A stretch of 49,716 nt of DNA from CAYYYP01 sp964475985 (GTDB taxonomy: Bacteria; Bdellovibrionota; UBA1018; CAYHWW01), in the NCBI GenBank assembly GCA_964475985.1, contig CAYYYP010000024.1:1-49716 (forward strand). The letters run 5' to 3'. Below the pieces are notes generated by a model that was not told where the DNA came from, made no database searches, and saw nothing but the letters and a program-made list of their open reading frames with translations. Shown here in pieces: positions 42,777 through 49,716 of the stretch (positions within the stretch are counted from its first letter, which is position 1; each line of letters begins with the position of its first letter). The position numbers were made by a program, and so were the translations under genes.

Positions 42777-43633
42777 GTTGGAACGTAAAGTTGAAGATTT
42801 TGCGCTGTCTGTTGCCTAGTTTTTTAATCAGCGTCATTTGCGGAGCGCATGCGTTGGCTTGGGGCAATCGCGGACATGAGATGATCGCCGAGATCGGTAA
42901 CGGCTTAGCTCATCCCAAAGTGTTCGAGAACTGCCACGTTTCTCCCAGCCAAATCATTGAACATTCCACGGACCCCGATTTGAAATGGCGTAGGGATCGT
43001 CGGCGCCACCCCGATGAGGAATTTGCGCATTTTTTTCATGTGAATCAGCAGACCGAAGGCTGGGAAACTCGCGAAGAACCAGCCGACAAGACTCAAGGAT
43101 TTTTAATCTACCGGATTTCAAAATGGAGTACGAAGGCAAAGGAATTCAAAACTTCCCAAAGCTGGGGCGAGCTCAGTGAACATTTGTATGGATTAGTGCA
43201 TTACCTTGGTGACCTCTCCATGCCGCTCCATTTGACCAGCGATCACGAAGGCAAAGAGTACGGATTGCCAGATTTGCATAAACAGTGGGAATCCAAAATG
43301 GTGCAAAGATATGAGGCGGAAATACGGGAGCACGTGCTGAGTCGCGTTAGGCATGAAGGCATCCCCGTGACCTGGAATGCTCAAAGCCCTCAAGCGTTGC
43401 TAGCGGCTATCGCTAAAGAATCTTTCGCTAAAGTACCAAAACTCATCAGTTCCGCCCGCTCATCCATCGAGGTGCCAAGGGTAAGCCGACAAAGACGAGC
43501 GTCGAATCGTGAAGTGAAACCTAGGTTTAGCAAACCAAAACTTTATGCCGCATCCCAGGATCTCGTGGTGAGTCAAATTGCTTTGTCGGCAAAACTCTGG
43601 GCTCACTTTTTTAACTTAGTTTGTGCGCCCTGA
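42773..43633 (+). CDS. S1/P1-type zinc nuclease, secreted
   Basis: The signal peptide ends ALA, leaving a mature protein starting WGNRGHE, the N-terminal Trp and His ligands of S1/P1 nucleases. Further zinc-site motifs are STDPDLKW, FAHFFHVN, YGLVHYLGDLSMPLHL, and DLHKQWE. Such enzymes cleave single-stranded nucleic acid or 3'-nucleotides outside the cytoplasm using three zinc ions. The gene follows murU by overlap, placing degradation and recycling functions together. It overlaps the convergent recombinase gene by 31 bp. Related zinc phospholipase C enzymes share some motifs but are a less good match. Confidence 0.85.
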   Translation: MSWNVKLKILRCLLPSFLISVICGAHALAWGNRGHEMIAEIGNGLAHPKVFENCHVSPSQIIEHSTDPDLKWRRDRRRHPDEEFAHFFHVNQQTEGWETREEPADKTQGFLIYRISKWSTKAKEFKTSQSWGELSEHLYGLVHYLGDLSMPLHLTSDHEGKEYGLPDLHKQWESKMVQRYEAEIREHVLSRVRHEGIPVTWNAQSPQALLAAIAKESFAKVPKLISSARSSIEVPRVSRQRRASNREVKPRFSKPKLYAASQDLVVSQIALSAKLWAHFFNLVCAP

Positions 43634-44475
43634 GGGCCCGTTCCCCCGGCTAGCGGATGACTGTCATCGTAAATTTTTCGAATCTCTTCGATATCCAGGT
43701 GCGTATAAATTTGAGTGCTGGAAATACTTTGGTGGCCAAGGAGCTCCTGAATGGAGCGAAGGTCAGCGCCTTCCGTCAAAAGATGGGAAGCAAAAGTGTG
43801 ACGAAGGCTATGGGGAGTTAGATTTCCCCAGGCTTTAAGATGCCGCTTAATACTCCTACGCATCTGATGATCGGACATCGAAAAAATTTTTTCTTCACGG
43901 TTTTTGCCTTTACTAAAGTTCTTGAGGGCTTTTAGGGAAACGGGCAGGAGAGGAATTTGTCGGGATTTCCCGCCTTTTCCTTTCTGTACGAGCAATATGG
44001 CCCTTCCCCATTGAATATCTGACCACTTCAAATTCAAAAGTTCTGAGATGCGCAGCCCCGTCTGATAAAAGAGAAGTAAGGCTAGTTCCGTCAAATCCTG
44101 TGCTGGAGTGTCAAACAGAGTACCCATATCTTTTTGTTTTATAATATTGGGCAACCGCTCAGGAACCCTTGGCCTAGGCAGCTTCAAACAAGGGTTGGAT
44201 TTGATGTACCCCCGTTTTTTTAGGAACCTAAAAAAACTTTTAAGGGCAGCAATCTTCCGGGCAAGGCTGGCCGGCTTAAGGCTTTTAAATATTTTTAATG
44301 TATCTTGCAGTTCCGCGGCGGAGATTTCGCAAAAGCCAGGTGAAGCGGCAATTTCCATTTGGATTTGAGTCAGATCGGTTCGGTAGGACTTAATCGTAAG
44401 TTCAGAAAACCCGCGTTCCGCCTGCAGGTACTCCAAAAATTCTTCGATAAGAACCTCATTTAAGTTTTTGGCCAT
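43603..44475 (-). CDS. Tyrosine recombinase (XerC/XerD type)
   Basis: The 290-residue protein has the N-terminal SAM-like core-binding region (EFLEYLQAERGFSELTIKSY) and a catalytic domain with all expected residues: Arg142 in TGLRISELL, Lys in KGKGGKSRQIPL, His222-x-x-Arg225 in PHSLRHTFASHLL, His248 in LGHQSI, and nucleophile Tyr257 in IYTHL. Its length and lack of nearby phage genes fit chromosome-dimer resolution (XerC or XerD) rather than an integrase. It is convergent with the nuclease gene. Confidence 0.9.
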   Translation of the reverse strand: MAKNLNEVLIEEFLEYLQAERGFSELTIKSYRTDLTQIQMEIAASPGFCEISAAELQDTLKIFKSLKPASLARKIAALKSFFRFLKKRGYIKSNPCLKLPRPRVPERLPNIIKQKDMGTLFDTPAQDLTELALLLFYQTGLRISELLNLKWSDIQWGRAILLVQKGKGGKSRQIPLLPVSLKALKNFSKGKNREEKIFSMSDHQMRRSIKRHLKAWGNLTPHSLRHTFASHLLTEGADLRSIQELLGHQSISSTQIYTHLDIEEIRKIYDDSHPLAGGTGPQGAQTKLKK

Positions 44476-44522
44476 TTAAGAATTTATTTTAATTCAAATT
44501 GCAGTTAGAGCTACGGGCCTCA

Positions 44523-45917
44523 ATGAATAAATCCCAAATTTCCCAGGACTTAACTGTAAACATAATTGGTGGAGGCTTAGCCGGCAGCGAATGTGCTTAC
44601 CAGTTGGCGAGCCGCGGCATTTTCGTAAGGCTTTTTGAGATGCGGCCAACTAAATTAACGCCGGCGCACTCAACGGGCGATTTAGCGGAATTGGTGTGCA
44701 GTAATTCCTTTAAGGGATTGGGAAAACATACGGCCCACGGGATCTTCAAAGAGGAACTTACGATTCTGGGAAGCCTCCTTATGCAAGCAGCACCGGCCGC
44801 TCGCGTACCCGCCGGGGATTCTCTGGCGGTAGACCGAAAAACTTTTTCAAAAGAAATTGAAGCAAAACTCCTAGCGACGGGCCGTATTGAGCGCGTCAAC
44901 AAAGAGATTCATGGCATTGAAGACCTTCCCGAAGCATTTGCCACCGTGATTGCAACTGGCCCTCTCACCCAAGGGGGACTTGCTCAATTCGTACATGGCC
45001 TCTCTGAAGAGAAAGGTCTTTTTTTCTATGACGCCATTGCACCCGTGGTCCTTGCGGATTCCATCGATCGGGAAAAAGCCTACGCTGCATCTCGTTACGA
45101 TAAGGGCGACCCCGATTTTTTAAACTGCCCGTTTACTAAGGAAGAGTACGAAGCTTTTGTAAGCGCACTATTGGTAGCCGAAAAAACTCCATTTCATGAT
45201 TTTGAGGAAGCAAAATATTTTCAAGGCTGCCAACCCATCGAAGCCATCGCCGAGCGTGGTGCGGAAAGCTTGCGATTCGGGCCCATGAAACCCGTGGGCC
45301 TAAGGGATCCCAGAACCGGAAAGTCGGCTTACGCCGTCGTGCAGTTGCGCATCGATGATATTGGAAAAAGTTCCTACAACTTAGTGGGATTCCAAACCAA
45401 ACTTAAGTACGGCGAACAATCAAAAATCTTTCGTTTGATCCCCGGTCTTGAGAACGCTGAGTTCGTGCGCCTCGGTTCCATGCACCGCAACACATATGTG
45501 TGCACCCCAAGTATTTTGAACCCAAACTTTTCTCTGCGTTCGAACCCAAAAGTCAGGATTGCCGGTCAACTTACCGGCGTAGAAGGTTACACCGAGTCTT
45601 CGGCAATCGGGCTCCTCACCGCATTTTCCATTTTGAGCGATATGCATGAAAGCAACTGGACGCTTCCTCCCCACGACACAATGTTAGGCGCCCTCTGCGC
45701 ACACCTTTTCGGCGCTAAACCCCAAGATTTCCAGCCATTCAACGTGCACTTCGGACTGCTCAGCCAAGACATGATGATGTCCGTCAGACGCGAACTCGCC
45801 GAAAAACTAAACATCAAACCATCCAAAGTATCCAAGATTGAAGAACGCACGGCCATCGGCGAAATCGCGTTAAAAAGCATGCGCACTTGGTTTTCAAATT
45901 TTAGTGCGCAGCAATAA
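44523..45917 (+). CDS. trmFO: Folate-dependent tRNA (uracil-5-)-methyltransferase TrmFO
   Basis: TrmFO makes the T54 methyl of tRNA using methylenetetrahydrofolate and FAD. The product starts MNKSQISQDLTVNIIGGGLAGSE-like, with the FAD motif IIGGGLAGSECAYQLA. It continues with LFEMRPTKLTPAHSTG, LVCSNSFKGLG, and a C-terminal GQLTGVEGYTESSAIGLL. The internal ATG at 44523 fits the family start better than the frame beginning at 44499. Length of 464 residues is normal. Confidence 0.94.
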   Translation: MNKSQISQDLTVNIIGGGLAGSECAYQLASRGIFVRLFEMRPTKLTPAHSTGDLAELVCSNSFKGLGKHTAHGIFKEELTILGSLLMQAAPAARVPAGDSLAVDRKTFSKEIEAKLLATGRIERVNKEIHGIEDLPEAFATVIATGPLTQGGLAQFVHGLSEEKGLFFYDAIAPVVLADSIDREKAYAASRYDKGDPDFLNCPFTKEEYEAFVSALLVAEKTPFHDFEEAKYFQGCQPIEAIAERGAESLRFGPMKPVGLRDPRTGKSAYAVVQLRIDDIGKSSYNLVGFQTKLKYGEQSKIFRLIPGLENAEFVRLGSMHRNTYVCTPSILNPNFSLRSNPKVRIAGQLTGVEGYTESSAIGLLTAFSILSDMHESNWTLPPHDTMLGALCAHLFGAKPQDFQPFNVHFGLLSQDMMMSVRRELAEKLNIKPSKVSKIEERTAIGEIALKSMRTWFSNFSAQQ

Positions 45918-45947
45918 ATCCCACTAATTTTCCTCACGCCAACAAAT

Positions 45948-46064
45948 GCGAGCCCATCGCAAGTAATCCGCAAGGGGTCGGGCTCCATGCCCTCTATCCG
46001 CGCCCTTCGGGCTGCGGCATCCATGCCGCGGAGACCCCTTGCGGATTACTTGCGATGGGCTCGC
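45948..46064 (+). repeat. Large palindromic repeat, copy C
   Basis: This 117-nt element has a perfect 32-bp outer stem unlike those of A, B and D. The core has the same order of hairpins. Its last hairpin is CGGCATCCATGCCG instead of GCGCCATCCATGGCGC, so both arms changed together. The GGGGTC/GACCCC closing stem is conserved. Confidence 0.92.
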
Positions 46065-46280
46065 GTCAGTACGCATAAGGATGATCGGCGAATAGAGTCG
46101 GCAATCAAGGTTGTAGCGCCAAGAGCGTATGCTGCGGGCGAGGATGTAAGACGAATCAATTCTGGATTTGAAATGCATTCACTCTCCCTTGCTAAGTGCG
46201 TCCGGCAGCCATTTTTGGCGCATAAGGCCCAGATTGAATTTTAGCCATCGTCTGCTTCGTTGGTTCATGCGTTAAGCAGA

Positions 46281-46395
46281 GTCGTCATAATTAATGCCCA
46301 AAAGGGGTCTCCGCGCCATGGATGGCGCCAGCCCCCAAAGGGGGCGCGGATAGAGGGCAGGAGCCCGACCCCTTTTGGGCATTATTTATGACGAC
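46281..46395 (-). repeat. Large palindromic repeat, copy D
   Basis: This 115-nt element is in the opposite orientation to C, with a 29-bp outer stem carrying one mismatch. The core is nearly identical to copy A, while the arms are different. It lies 78 bp upstream of lemA. Confidence 0.92.
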
Positions 46396-46472
46396 CTTGC
46401 GTTTTTGGATGAGCAAACGGTTGCCTTCGACAGGAGTTTCCATTCAAGAACGGGTAGTGTAGTCTCAACGTC

Positions 46473-47087
46473 ATGAAACAAGGTCGTATTGTCTTTTACG
46501 TAATTCTTGGCGGTTTTATCTTGGCTCTACTCTGGGGAGTATCCATCAACAATCAATTGGTTACGAAGGAAGAGTCCGTGAAGTCGGGCTGGTCCCAAGT
46601 GGAAAACGTTTATCAGCGGCGCCTTGATTTGATTCCCAATCTTGTGAATACCGTAAAAGGTTACGCATCGCATGAACGTGACACGTTGGAAGCCGTGATT
46701 CGTGCCCGTGGGGAAGCTTTGGGATCATCACCTAAAGATTTGTCGGCCGTCGGTGGAGCACCTACCAATGATCAACTTAAAAAATTCCAACAAAGCCAGG
46801 ATCAGTTAAGTGGAGCCCTTAGCCGGTTGCTGGTCGTGGTTGAGAAATACCCTGAGCTTAAGGCCAATGAAGGTTTTAGGGATTTGCAATCTCAGCTGGA
46901 AGGCACGGAAAATCGCATCGCCGTAGAACGTCGTCGCTTCAACGAAATCGTGCAGGAGTTCAACACCTACATTCGTGTGTTCCCTCAATCCATGATTGCA
47001 AGCTTTCGCGGATTTAGTGCAAAAAATTATTTTGAAGCAAAACCCCAGGCATCTGAAGCGCCTAAAGTGGACTTCTCGACAAAATAG
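46473..47087 (+). CDS. lemA: LemA family protein
   Basis: The 204-residue protein has one N-terminal membrane helix (IVFYVILGGFILALLWGVSI). The helical LemA domain follows, with SGWSQVENVYQRRLDLIPNL and VKGYASHERDTLEAVI near the start and FNEIVQEFNTYIRVFPQ near the end. LemA proteins are inner-membrane proteins of poorly defined role, sometimes paired with TPM-domain or M48 genes; neither follows here. A terminator-like hairpin lies 12 bp downstream. Confidence 0.92.
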   Translation: MKQGRIVFYVILGGFILALLWGVSINNQLVTKEESVKSGWSQVENVYQRRLDLIPNLVNTVKGYASHERDTLEAVIRARGEALGSSPKDLSAVGGAPTNDQLKKFQQSQDQLSGALSRLLVVVEKYPELKANEGFRDLQSQLEGTENRIAVERRRFNEIVQEFNTYIRVFPQSMIASFRGFSAKNYFEAKPQASEAPKVDFSTK

Positions 47088-47099
47088 AGAATACTGTTG

Positions 47100-47134
47100 A
47101 GCGCGAGAGAAACAAGTGAAGTTTCTCTCGCGCT
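47100..47134. terminator. Hairpin between convergent lemA and proS
   Basis: A perfect 14-bp stem AGCGCGAGAGAAAC/GTTTCTCTCGCGCT with a 7-base loop sits between the two convergent genes. It could stop transcription from both sides, although no long T-run follows. Confidence 0.65.
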
Positions 47135-47142
47135 GCTTTAGC

Positions 47143-48867
47143 TCAGCTAAAAATTTCCTTAAGACGTTCAAGGCAAGCTTCAGTTGAAATATCCACTCGT
47201 TCACCCGTACGGCGGTTTTTAAACTCCACATTACCGGTAGACGCGAATTTTTTACCGATGATCACATGCCATGGTGATCCCAACAGATCAGCGTCCTTAA
47301 ACTTAACACCTGGCTGCAAATCACGGTCATCCACACTGAAGTGAAGAGATTTTTGTTTTGCAAAAGCCAAGGCGCTTTCGATGAAACTTTTCGCCGCGCC
47401 CTCAAGCGGAACTAAATTAATTAATGTCGCATCAATGGGCGATAAGGGTGCGGGAAATATGATGCCGTCCTTATCATGATTTTGTTCAATGGCTGCGGCG
47501 ATGACGCGGGTGACGCCAATTCCGTAACAACCCATGGTTGGGATTTGGGCTTGGCTCTGACCATCCAAATAATTTAAGTTCATGGATTTAGAGTATTTAT
47601 TTCCAAGCTTGAAGATATGTCCTACTTCAATGCCGCGGTTCGCCTGGTACTTTCCCTTCTTACAGCGAGGACAGGTTTCTCCTTCCTTGGCCGAAGCGAG
47701 ATCAAGCGTTTCGAAACGAAGGCCAAAATCCCTGGCCGGCACCACATTCTTCAAATGCGTATCGGGGGTCTTTGACCCCGCAATATAAGAACCTTGGGCG
47801 TCGACGCTCAAATCAAAAAGCCATTTTAACTTCGGCAATGAGACGGGTGAGTAGTGACCTTGCGCTACATTATAATTTTTTAGAACCTTTTCTGGATTTG
47901 CCGCCTCAAGCCCAGCCCATCCCGTGCGGGCCATCACTTTTGCGGTTGAAACTTCACGATCTCCGCGCATGAGTACGCCTAAAAATTCACTTGTGAAGGG
48001 GTTCTCAAAAAGGACGGCTTTCAGGGTTTCCGATGGTTTAACATTGAGGAGCTTACAGACGTCATCAATGGATTTGCAGTAAGGAGTTGAGACTTCCTGC
48101 ATAACCTCCGTTGCTGTATTTGGAGCAGCGTTCGGGTTAGGCGCTACACATTCTGCGCGCTCCACATTTGCTGCATAATCACAACTGTCGCACCAGAGGA
48201 GCAGGTCTTCTCCGGAATCCGCGAGCACATGAAATTCATGGCTTGCCGAGCCGCCAATGGCGCCAGTATCCGCTTCAACCATTCTGTATTTCAACCCTAG
48301 TTTATCAAAAAGCTTGCAGTAGGCCTGCCTCACTTCTTCGTAGTGGCGATCTAAATCTTCGGTGGTTGCGTGGAAGGAATACCCATCGAGCATAATGAAT
48401 TCGCGCGCGCGCATGACGCCAAAACGAGGCCTGATTTCGTCCCGAAATTTTGTTTGGATTTGGTAAAGCGTAAAGGGCAATTGCTTGTAGGAGGTAAGGA
48501 AATACCTCGCTAAATCCGTTACCACTTCTTCATGCGTCGGCCCCAAGCAGTACTCAAGATTTTTTCGATCTTTAAATTTAAGAAGCTGATCCCCAAATTG
48601 GTTCCAGCGTCCCGTTTCTTTCCAAAGTTCTGCGGGAATCACGGTGGGCATGAGGCATTCTTCCCACTGAATATCGTCAAAAGTGGATCGGATAGCTTGG
48701 GTGACTTTAGAAATGCATCGCAACATGAGTGGAGTGTAAGAAAAAATCCCGGGATTTAATTTGCGCAGAAGCCCAGCCCGCATCATCAGCTGGGTAGAAA
48801 CTGTTTCAGCGTCCGAAGGCGCCTCGCGAAATGTCTTAAAATAGGATCTGGAAAGGTATGGATTCAT
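47143..48867 (-). CDS. proS: Prolyl-tRNA synthetase (bacterial type)
   Basis: ProS charges tRNA-Pro. The 574-residue protein has class II motif 2 (FRDEIRPRFGVMRAREFIMLD) near residue 140-160, split here only for reference. An inserted YbaK-like editing domain (about residues 230-390) follows, then motif 3 (MGCYGIGVTRVIAAAIEQ), and a C-terminal anticodon-binding domain. This is the standard bacterial arrangement with editing insert. It is convergent with lemA and lies upstream of no other minus-strand gene in view. Confidence 0.95.
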   Translation of the reverse strand: MNPYLSRSYFKTFREAPSDAETVSTQLMMRAGLLRKLNPGIFSYTPLMLRCISKVTQAIRSTFDDIQWEECLMPTVIPAELWKETGRWNQFGDQLLKFKDRKNLEYCLGPTHEEVVTDLARYFLTSYKQLPFTLYQIQTKFRDEIRPRFGVMRAREFIMLDGYSFHATTEDLDRHYEEVRQAYCKLFDKLGLKYRMVEADTGAIGGSASHEFHVLADSGEDLLLWCDSCDYAANVERAECVAPNPNAAPNTATEVMQEVSTPYCKSIDDVCKLLNVKPSETLKAVLFENPFTSEFLGVLMRGDREVSTAKVMARTGWAGLEAANPEKVLKNYNVAQGHYSPVSLPKLKWLFDLSVDAQGSYIAGSKTPDTHLKNVVPARDFGLRFETLDLASAKEGETCPRCKKGKYQANRGIEVGHIFKLGNKYSKSMNLNYLDGQSQAQIPTMGCYGIGVTRVIAAAIEQNHDKDGIIFPAPLSPIDATLINLVPLEGAAKSFIESALAFAKQKSLHFSVDDRDLQPGVKFKDADLLGSPWHVIIGKKFASTGNVEFKNRRTGERVDISTEACLERLKEIFS

Positions 48868-48960
48868 CAGTAACCGCCAATTTATATATTTTTACTCATG
48901 ATGCCGCCTTAAAACAATCTTGAAAACGACCAGAAAGAATGCTTAATCTAGAGCCTACCT

Positions 48961-49036
48961 TCAGGAGTAGCTCAGTCGGTAGAGCAGGTGACTGTTAATC
49001 ATCTGGTCGGGGGTTCGAGTCCCTCCTCCTGAGCCA
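48961..49036 (+). tRNA. tRNA-Asn (GUU)
   Basis: A 76-nt cloverleaf has a 7-bp acceptor stem TCAGGAG/CTCCTGA, a D arm GCTCAGTCGGTAGAGC, and anticodon loop CTGTTAA giving GUU. The T arm is GGGGGTTCGAGTCCCTC, and CCA is encoded. A hairpin terminator follows 14 bp downstream. Confidence 0.96.
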
Positions 49037-49049
49037 ATTTTCTACACCA

Positions 49050-49090
49050 AATCCCTCGTAAGGCATTGATCTTACGGGGGATTTTTATTT
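49050..49090 (+). terminator. Terminator after tRNA-Asn
   Basis: A stem AATCCCTCGTAAG/CTTACGGGGGATT (13 bp, one G-T pair) with an 8-base loop runs into TTTTTATTT. It is flanked by a further inverted pair, CACCAAAT and ATTTGGTG. Confidence 0.85.
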
Positions 49091-49167
49091 GAGGGTGTTG
49101 AATTTGGTGCAGAATGTTCGTTCGTGATTTCAGGTAGTTGTGGGGCTTGGTGCAGGAGTAAGTTTTT

Positions 49168-49488
49168 ATGAAATGGACTGATCTTGATTTGAAAATATCT
49201 CTGTCACCCTCGCAGGCTGCGGTTCTTCCGCTCATGGTGAAAAACTTTTTATCCCGCGAGCAGCATTATTTCTGCGAACCAGTGATTGAGGGAAATGTTC
49301 TCAAGATCAACTCCAGTGACTTCATCAATTTTTTAGATCAAGCAGATTTCTCGAATGAGTTTGATTTGTTTCGATTGAAAGCTTCAGCGTTGAAAGCGAT
49401 TACGCATGTGCGCTCGAAAAAGAGAGATCAACTTGTCGCAAAGCACTACAAACGGTGTGAGGAAATATTAAGAGAACAGACACGGTAG
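49168..49488 (+). CDS. Small protein of unknown function
   Basis: The 106-residue protein starts MKWTDLDLKISLSPSQAAVL and has AGGAG 9 bases before its ATG. It is highly charged, with a basic C-terminal helix (VRSKKRDQLVAKHYKRCEEI), and has no signal or membrane segment. No domain is recognised. Lying just past a tRNA gene, it may belong to an integrated segment continuing beyond the window, but no integrase is visible. Confidence 0.6.
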   Translation: MKWTDLDLKISLSPSQAAVLPLMVKNFLSREQHYFCEPVIEGNVLKINSSDFINFLDQADFSNEFDLFRLKASALKAITHVRSKKRDQLVAKHYKRCEEILREQTR

Positions 49489-49525
49489 TATTGCCAGTTT
49501 AGGACACGCACGCTAAGGATGTATC

Positions 49526-49716
49526 GTGAGCAAACGTAGATTTAATATCATTCTGAATCAAGCTTATGATCCAAGTCTCAATACAGATGACACGGATCTA
49601 TTTTTTATAAATCTACGTATCAAGCAAGTTCGTAAAGCTCTCGAACAATTAAGTTTTGAATTAGATGCCGATAAAAAAAGAATCTTGCGACTCAAACAAG
49701 AACTTACTTCTCTCGA
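49526..49716 (+). CDS. Unknown protein, 3' end beyond window
   Basis: A GTG with AAGGA 7 bases upstream opens a frame that continues to the window edge (about 63 residues). It starts MSKRRFNIILNQAYDPSLNT and ends in a charged coiled-coil-like helix rich in Lys, Arg, Glu and Leu. Close spacing after the preceding small gene suggests one transcript. No family is recognised. Confidence 0.5.
   Translation, partial: MSKRRFNIILNQAYDPSLNTDDTDLFFINLRIKQVRKALEQLSFELDADKKRILRLKQELTSL

Larger units (their letters stand above)
45918..46472. other. Intergenic region holding two palindromic repeats
   Basis: Between trmFO and lemA lie repeat copies C and D in opposite orientation, separated by about 215 bp. 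The spacer holds no gene I can support; short frames across it run through the repeats and are not protein-like. The last 75 bp before lemA must carry its promoter. Confidence 0.6.

Noticed and set aside
43603..44475. Phage or island integrase
   Set aside because: Size and motifs fit a housekeeping XerC/D recombinase, and no phage or plasmid genes are nearby.
45924..46244. Short frames on both strands between trmFO and lemA
   Set aside because: They run through palindromic repeat C; composition is unnatural and there is no ribosome site.

Overview
The window comes from a Gram-negative bacterium of roughly balanced GC content. LPS-core glycosyltransferases, many lipoproteins and signal peptides, an outer-membrane barrel protein, an LptM-like lipoprotein upstream of lysA, AmgK/MurU wall-recycling enzymes and the folate-dependent tRNA methylase TrmFO together fit a lineage such as Bdellovibrionota or other former delta-proteobacteria. 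That placement is inference; no rRNA or phylogenetic marker was searched.

Layout. 1-4.8 kb: LPS-type glycosyltransferases (two GT2 and one GT9 on the minus strand, one divergent GT2 paralogue) and a metzincin-like lipoprotein. 5-8.6 kb: two copies of a large palindromic repeat flank an exported P-loop ATPase and a DUF374 acyltransferase. 8.7-20.1 kb: a tightly packed plus-strand catabolic operon with leucine dehydrogenase, the lysine-fermentation enzymes kdd, kamD, kamE and kce, NDH-2, fumarase, a MoxR/VWA pair, threonine ammonia-lyase and a small ribbon-helix-helix protein. 19.9-24.5 kb: a lipoprotein, a secreted protein and a secreted protein with a caspase-like His/Cys pattern, all minus strand. 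24.6-32.9 kb: a minus-strand run OMP-lptM-lysA-dapA-dapB-etfB-etfA-membrane Fe-S oxidoreductase, so lysine synthesis and flavin electron transfer lie beside lysine breakdown. 33-38.9 kb: a TPR protein and a tandem array of four paralogous secreted proteins, one of them frameshifted. 39-45.9 kb: a LysM lipoprotein, a degenerate M48-like lipoprotein, amgK, murU, an S1/P1 nuclease, a Xer recombinase and trmFO. 45.9-49.7 kb: two more palindromic repeats, lemA, proS, tRNA-Asn and two small unknown genes.

How the genes may work together. The catabolic operon would convert beta-lysine or 3,6-diaminohexanoate to acetoacetate plus a 3-aminobutyryl-CoA product and deaminate leucine and threonine. NDH-2 and the Etf/Fe-S module could pass the resulting electrons to quinone. 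This would suit an organism living on protein or prey amino acids, but no 3-aminobutyryl-CoA ammonia-lyase or lysine 2,3-aminomutase is in the window.

The most unusual signals are: (i) a four-copy family of palindromes whose cores are conserved and fold as several hairpins, while the long outer arms differ in sequence between copies yet stay self-complementary; (ii) the tandem secreted-protein family with a conserved C-terminal tail; (iii) a MoxR/VWA pair inside the B12-dependent lysine operon; (iv) a P-loop ATPase with a signal peptide; and (v) several secreted proteins built on peptidase-like folds.
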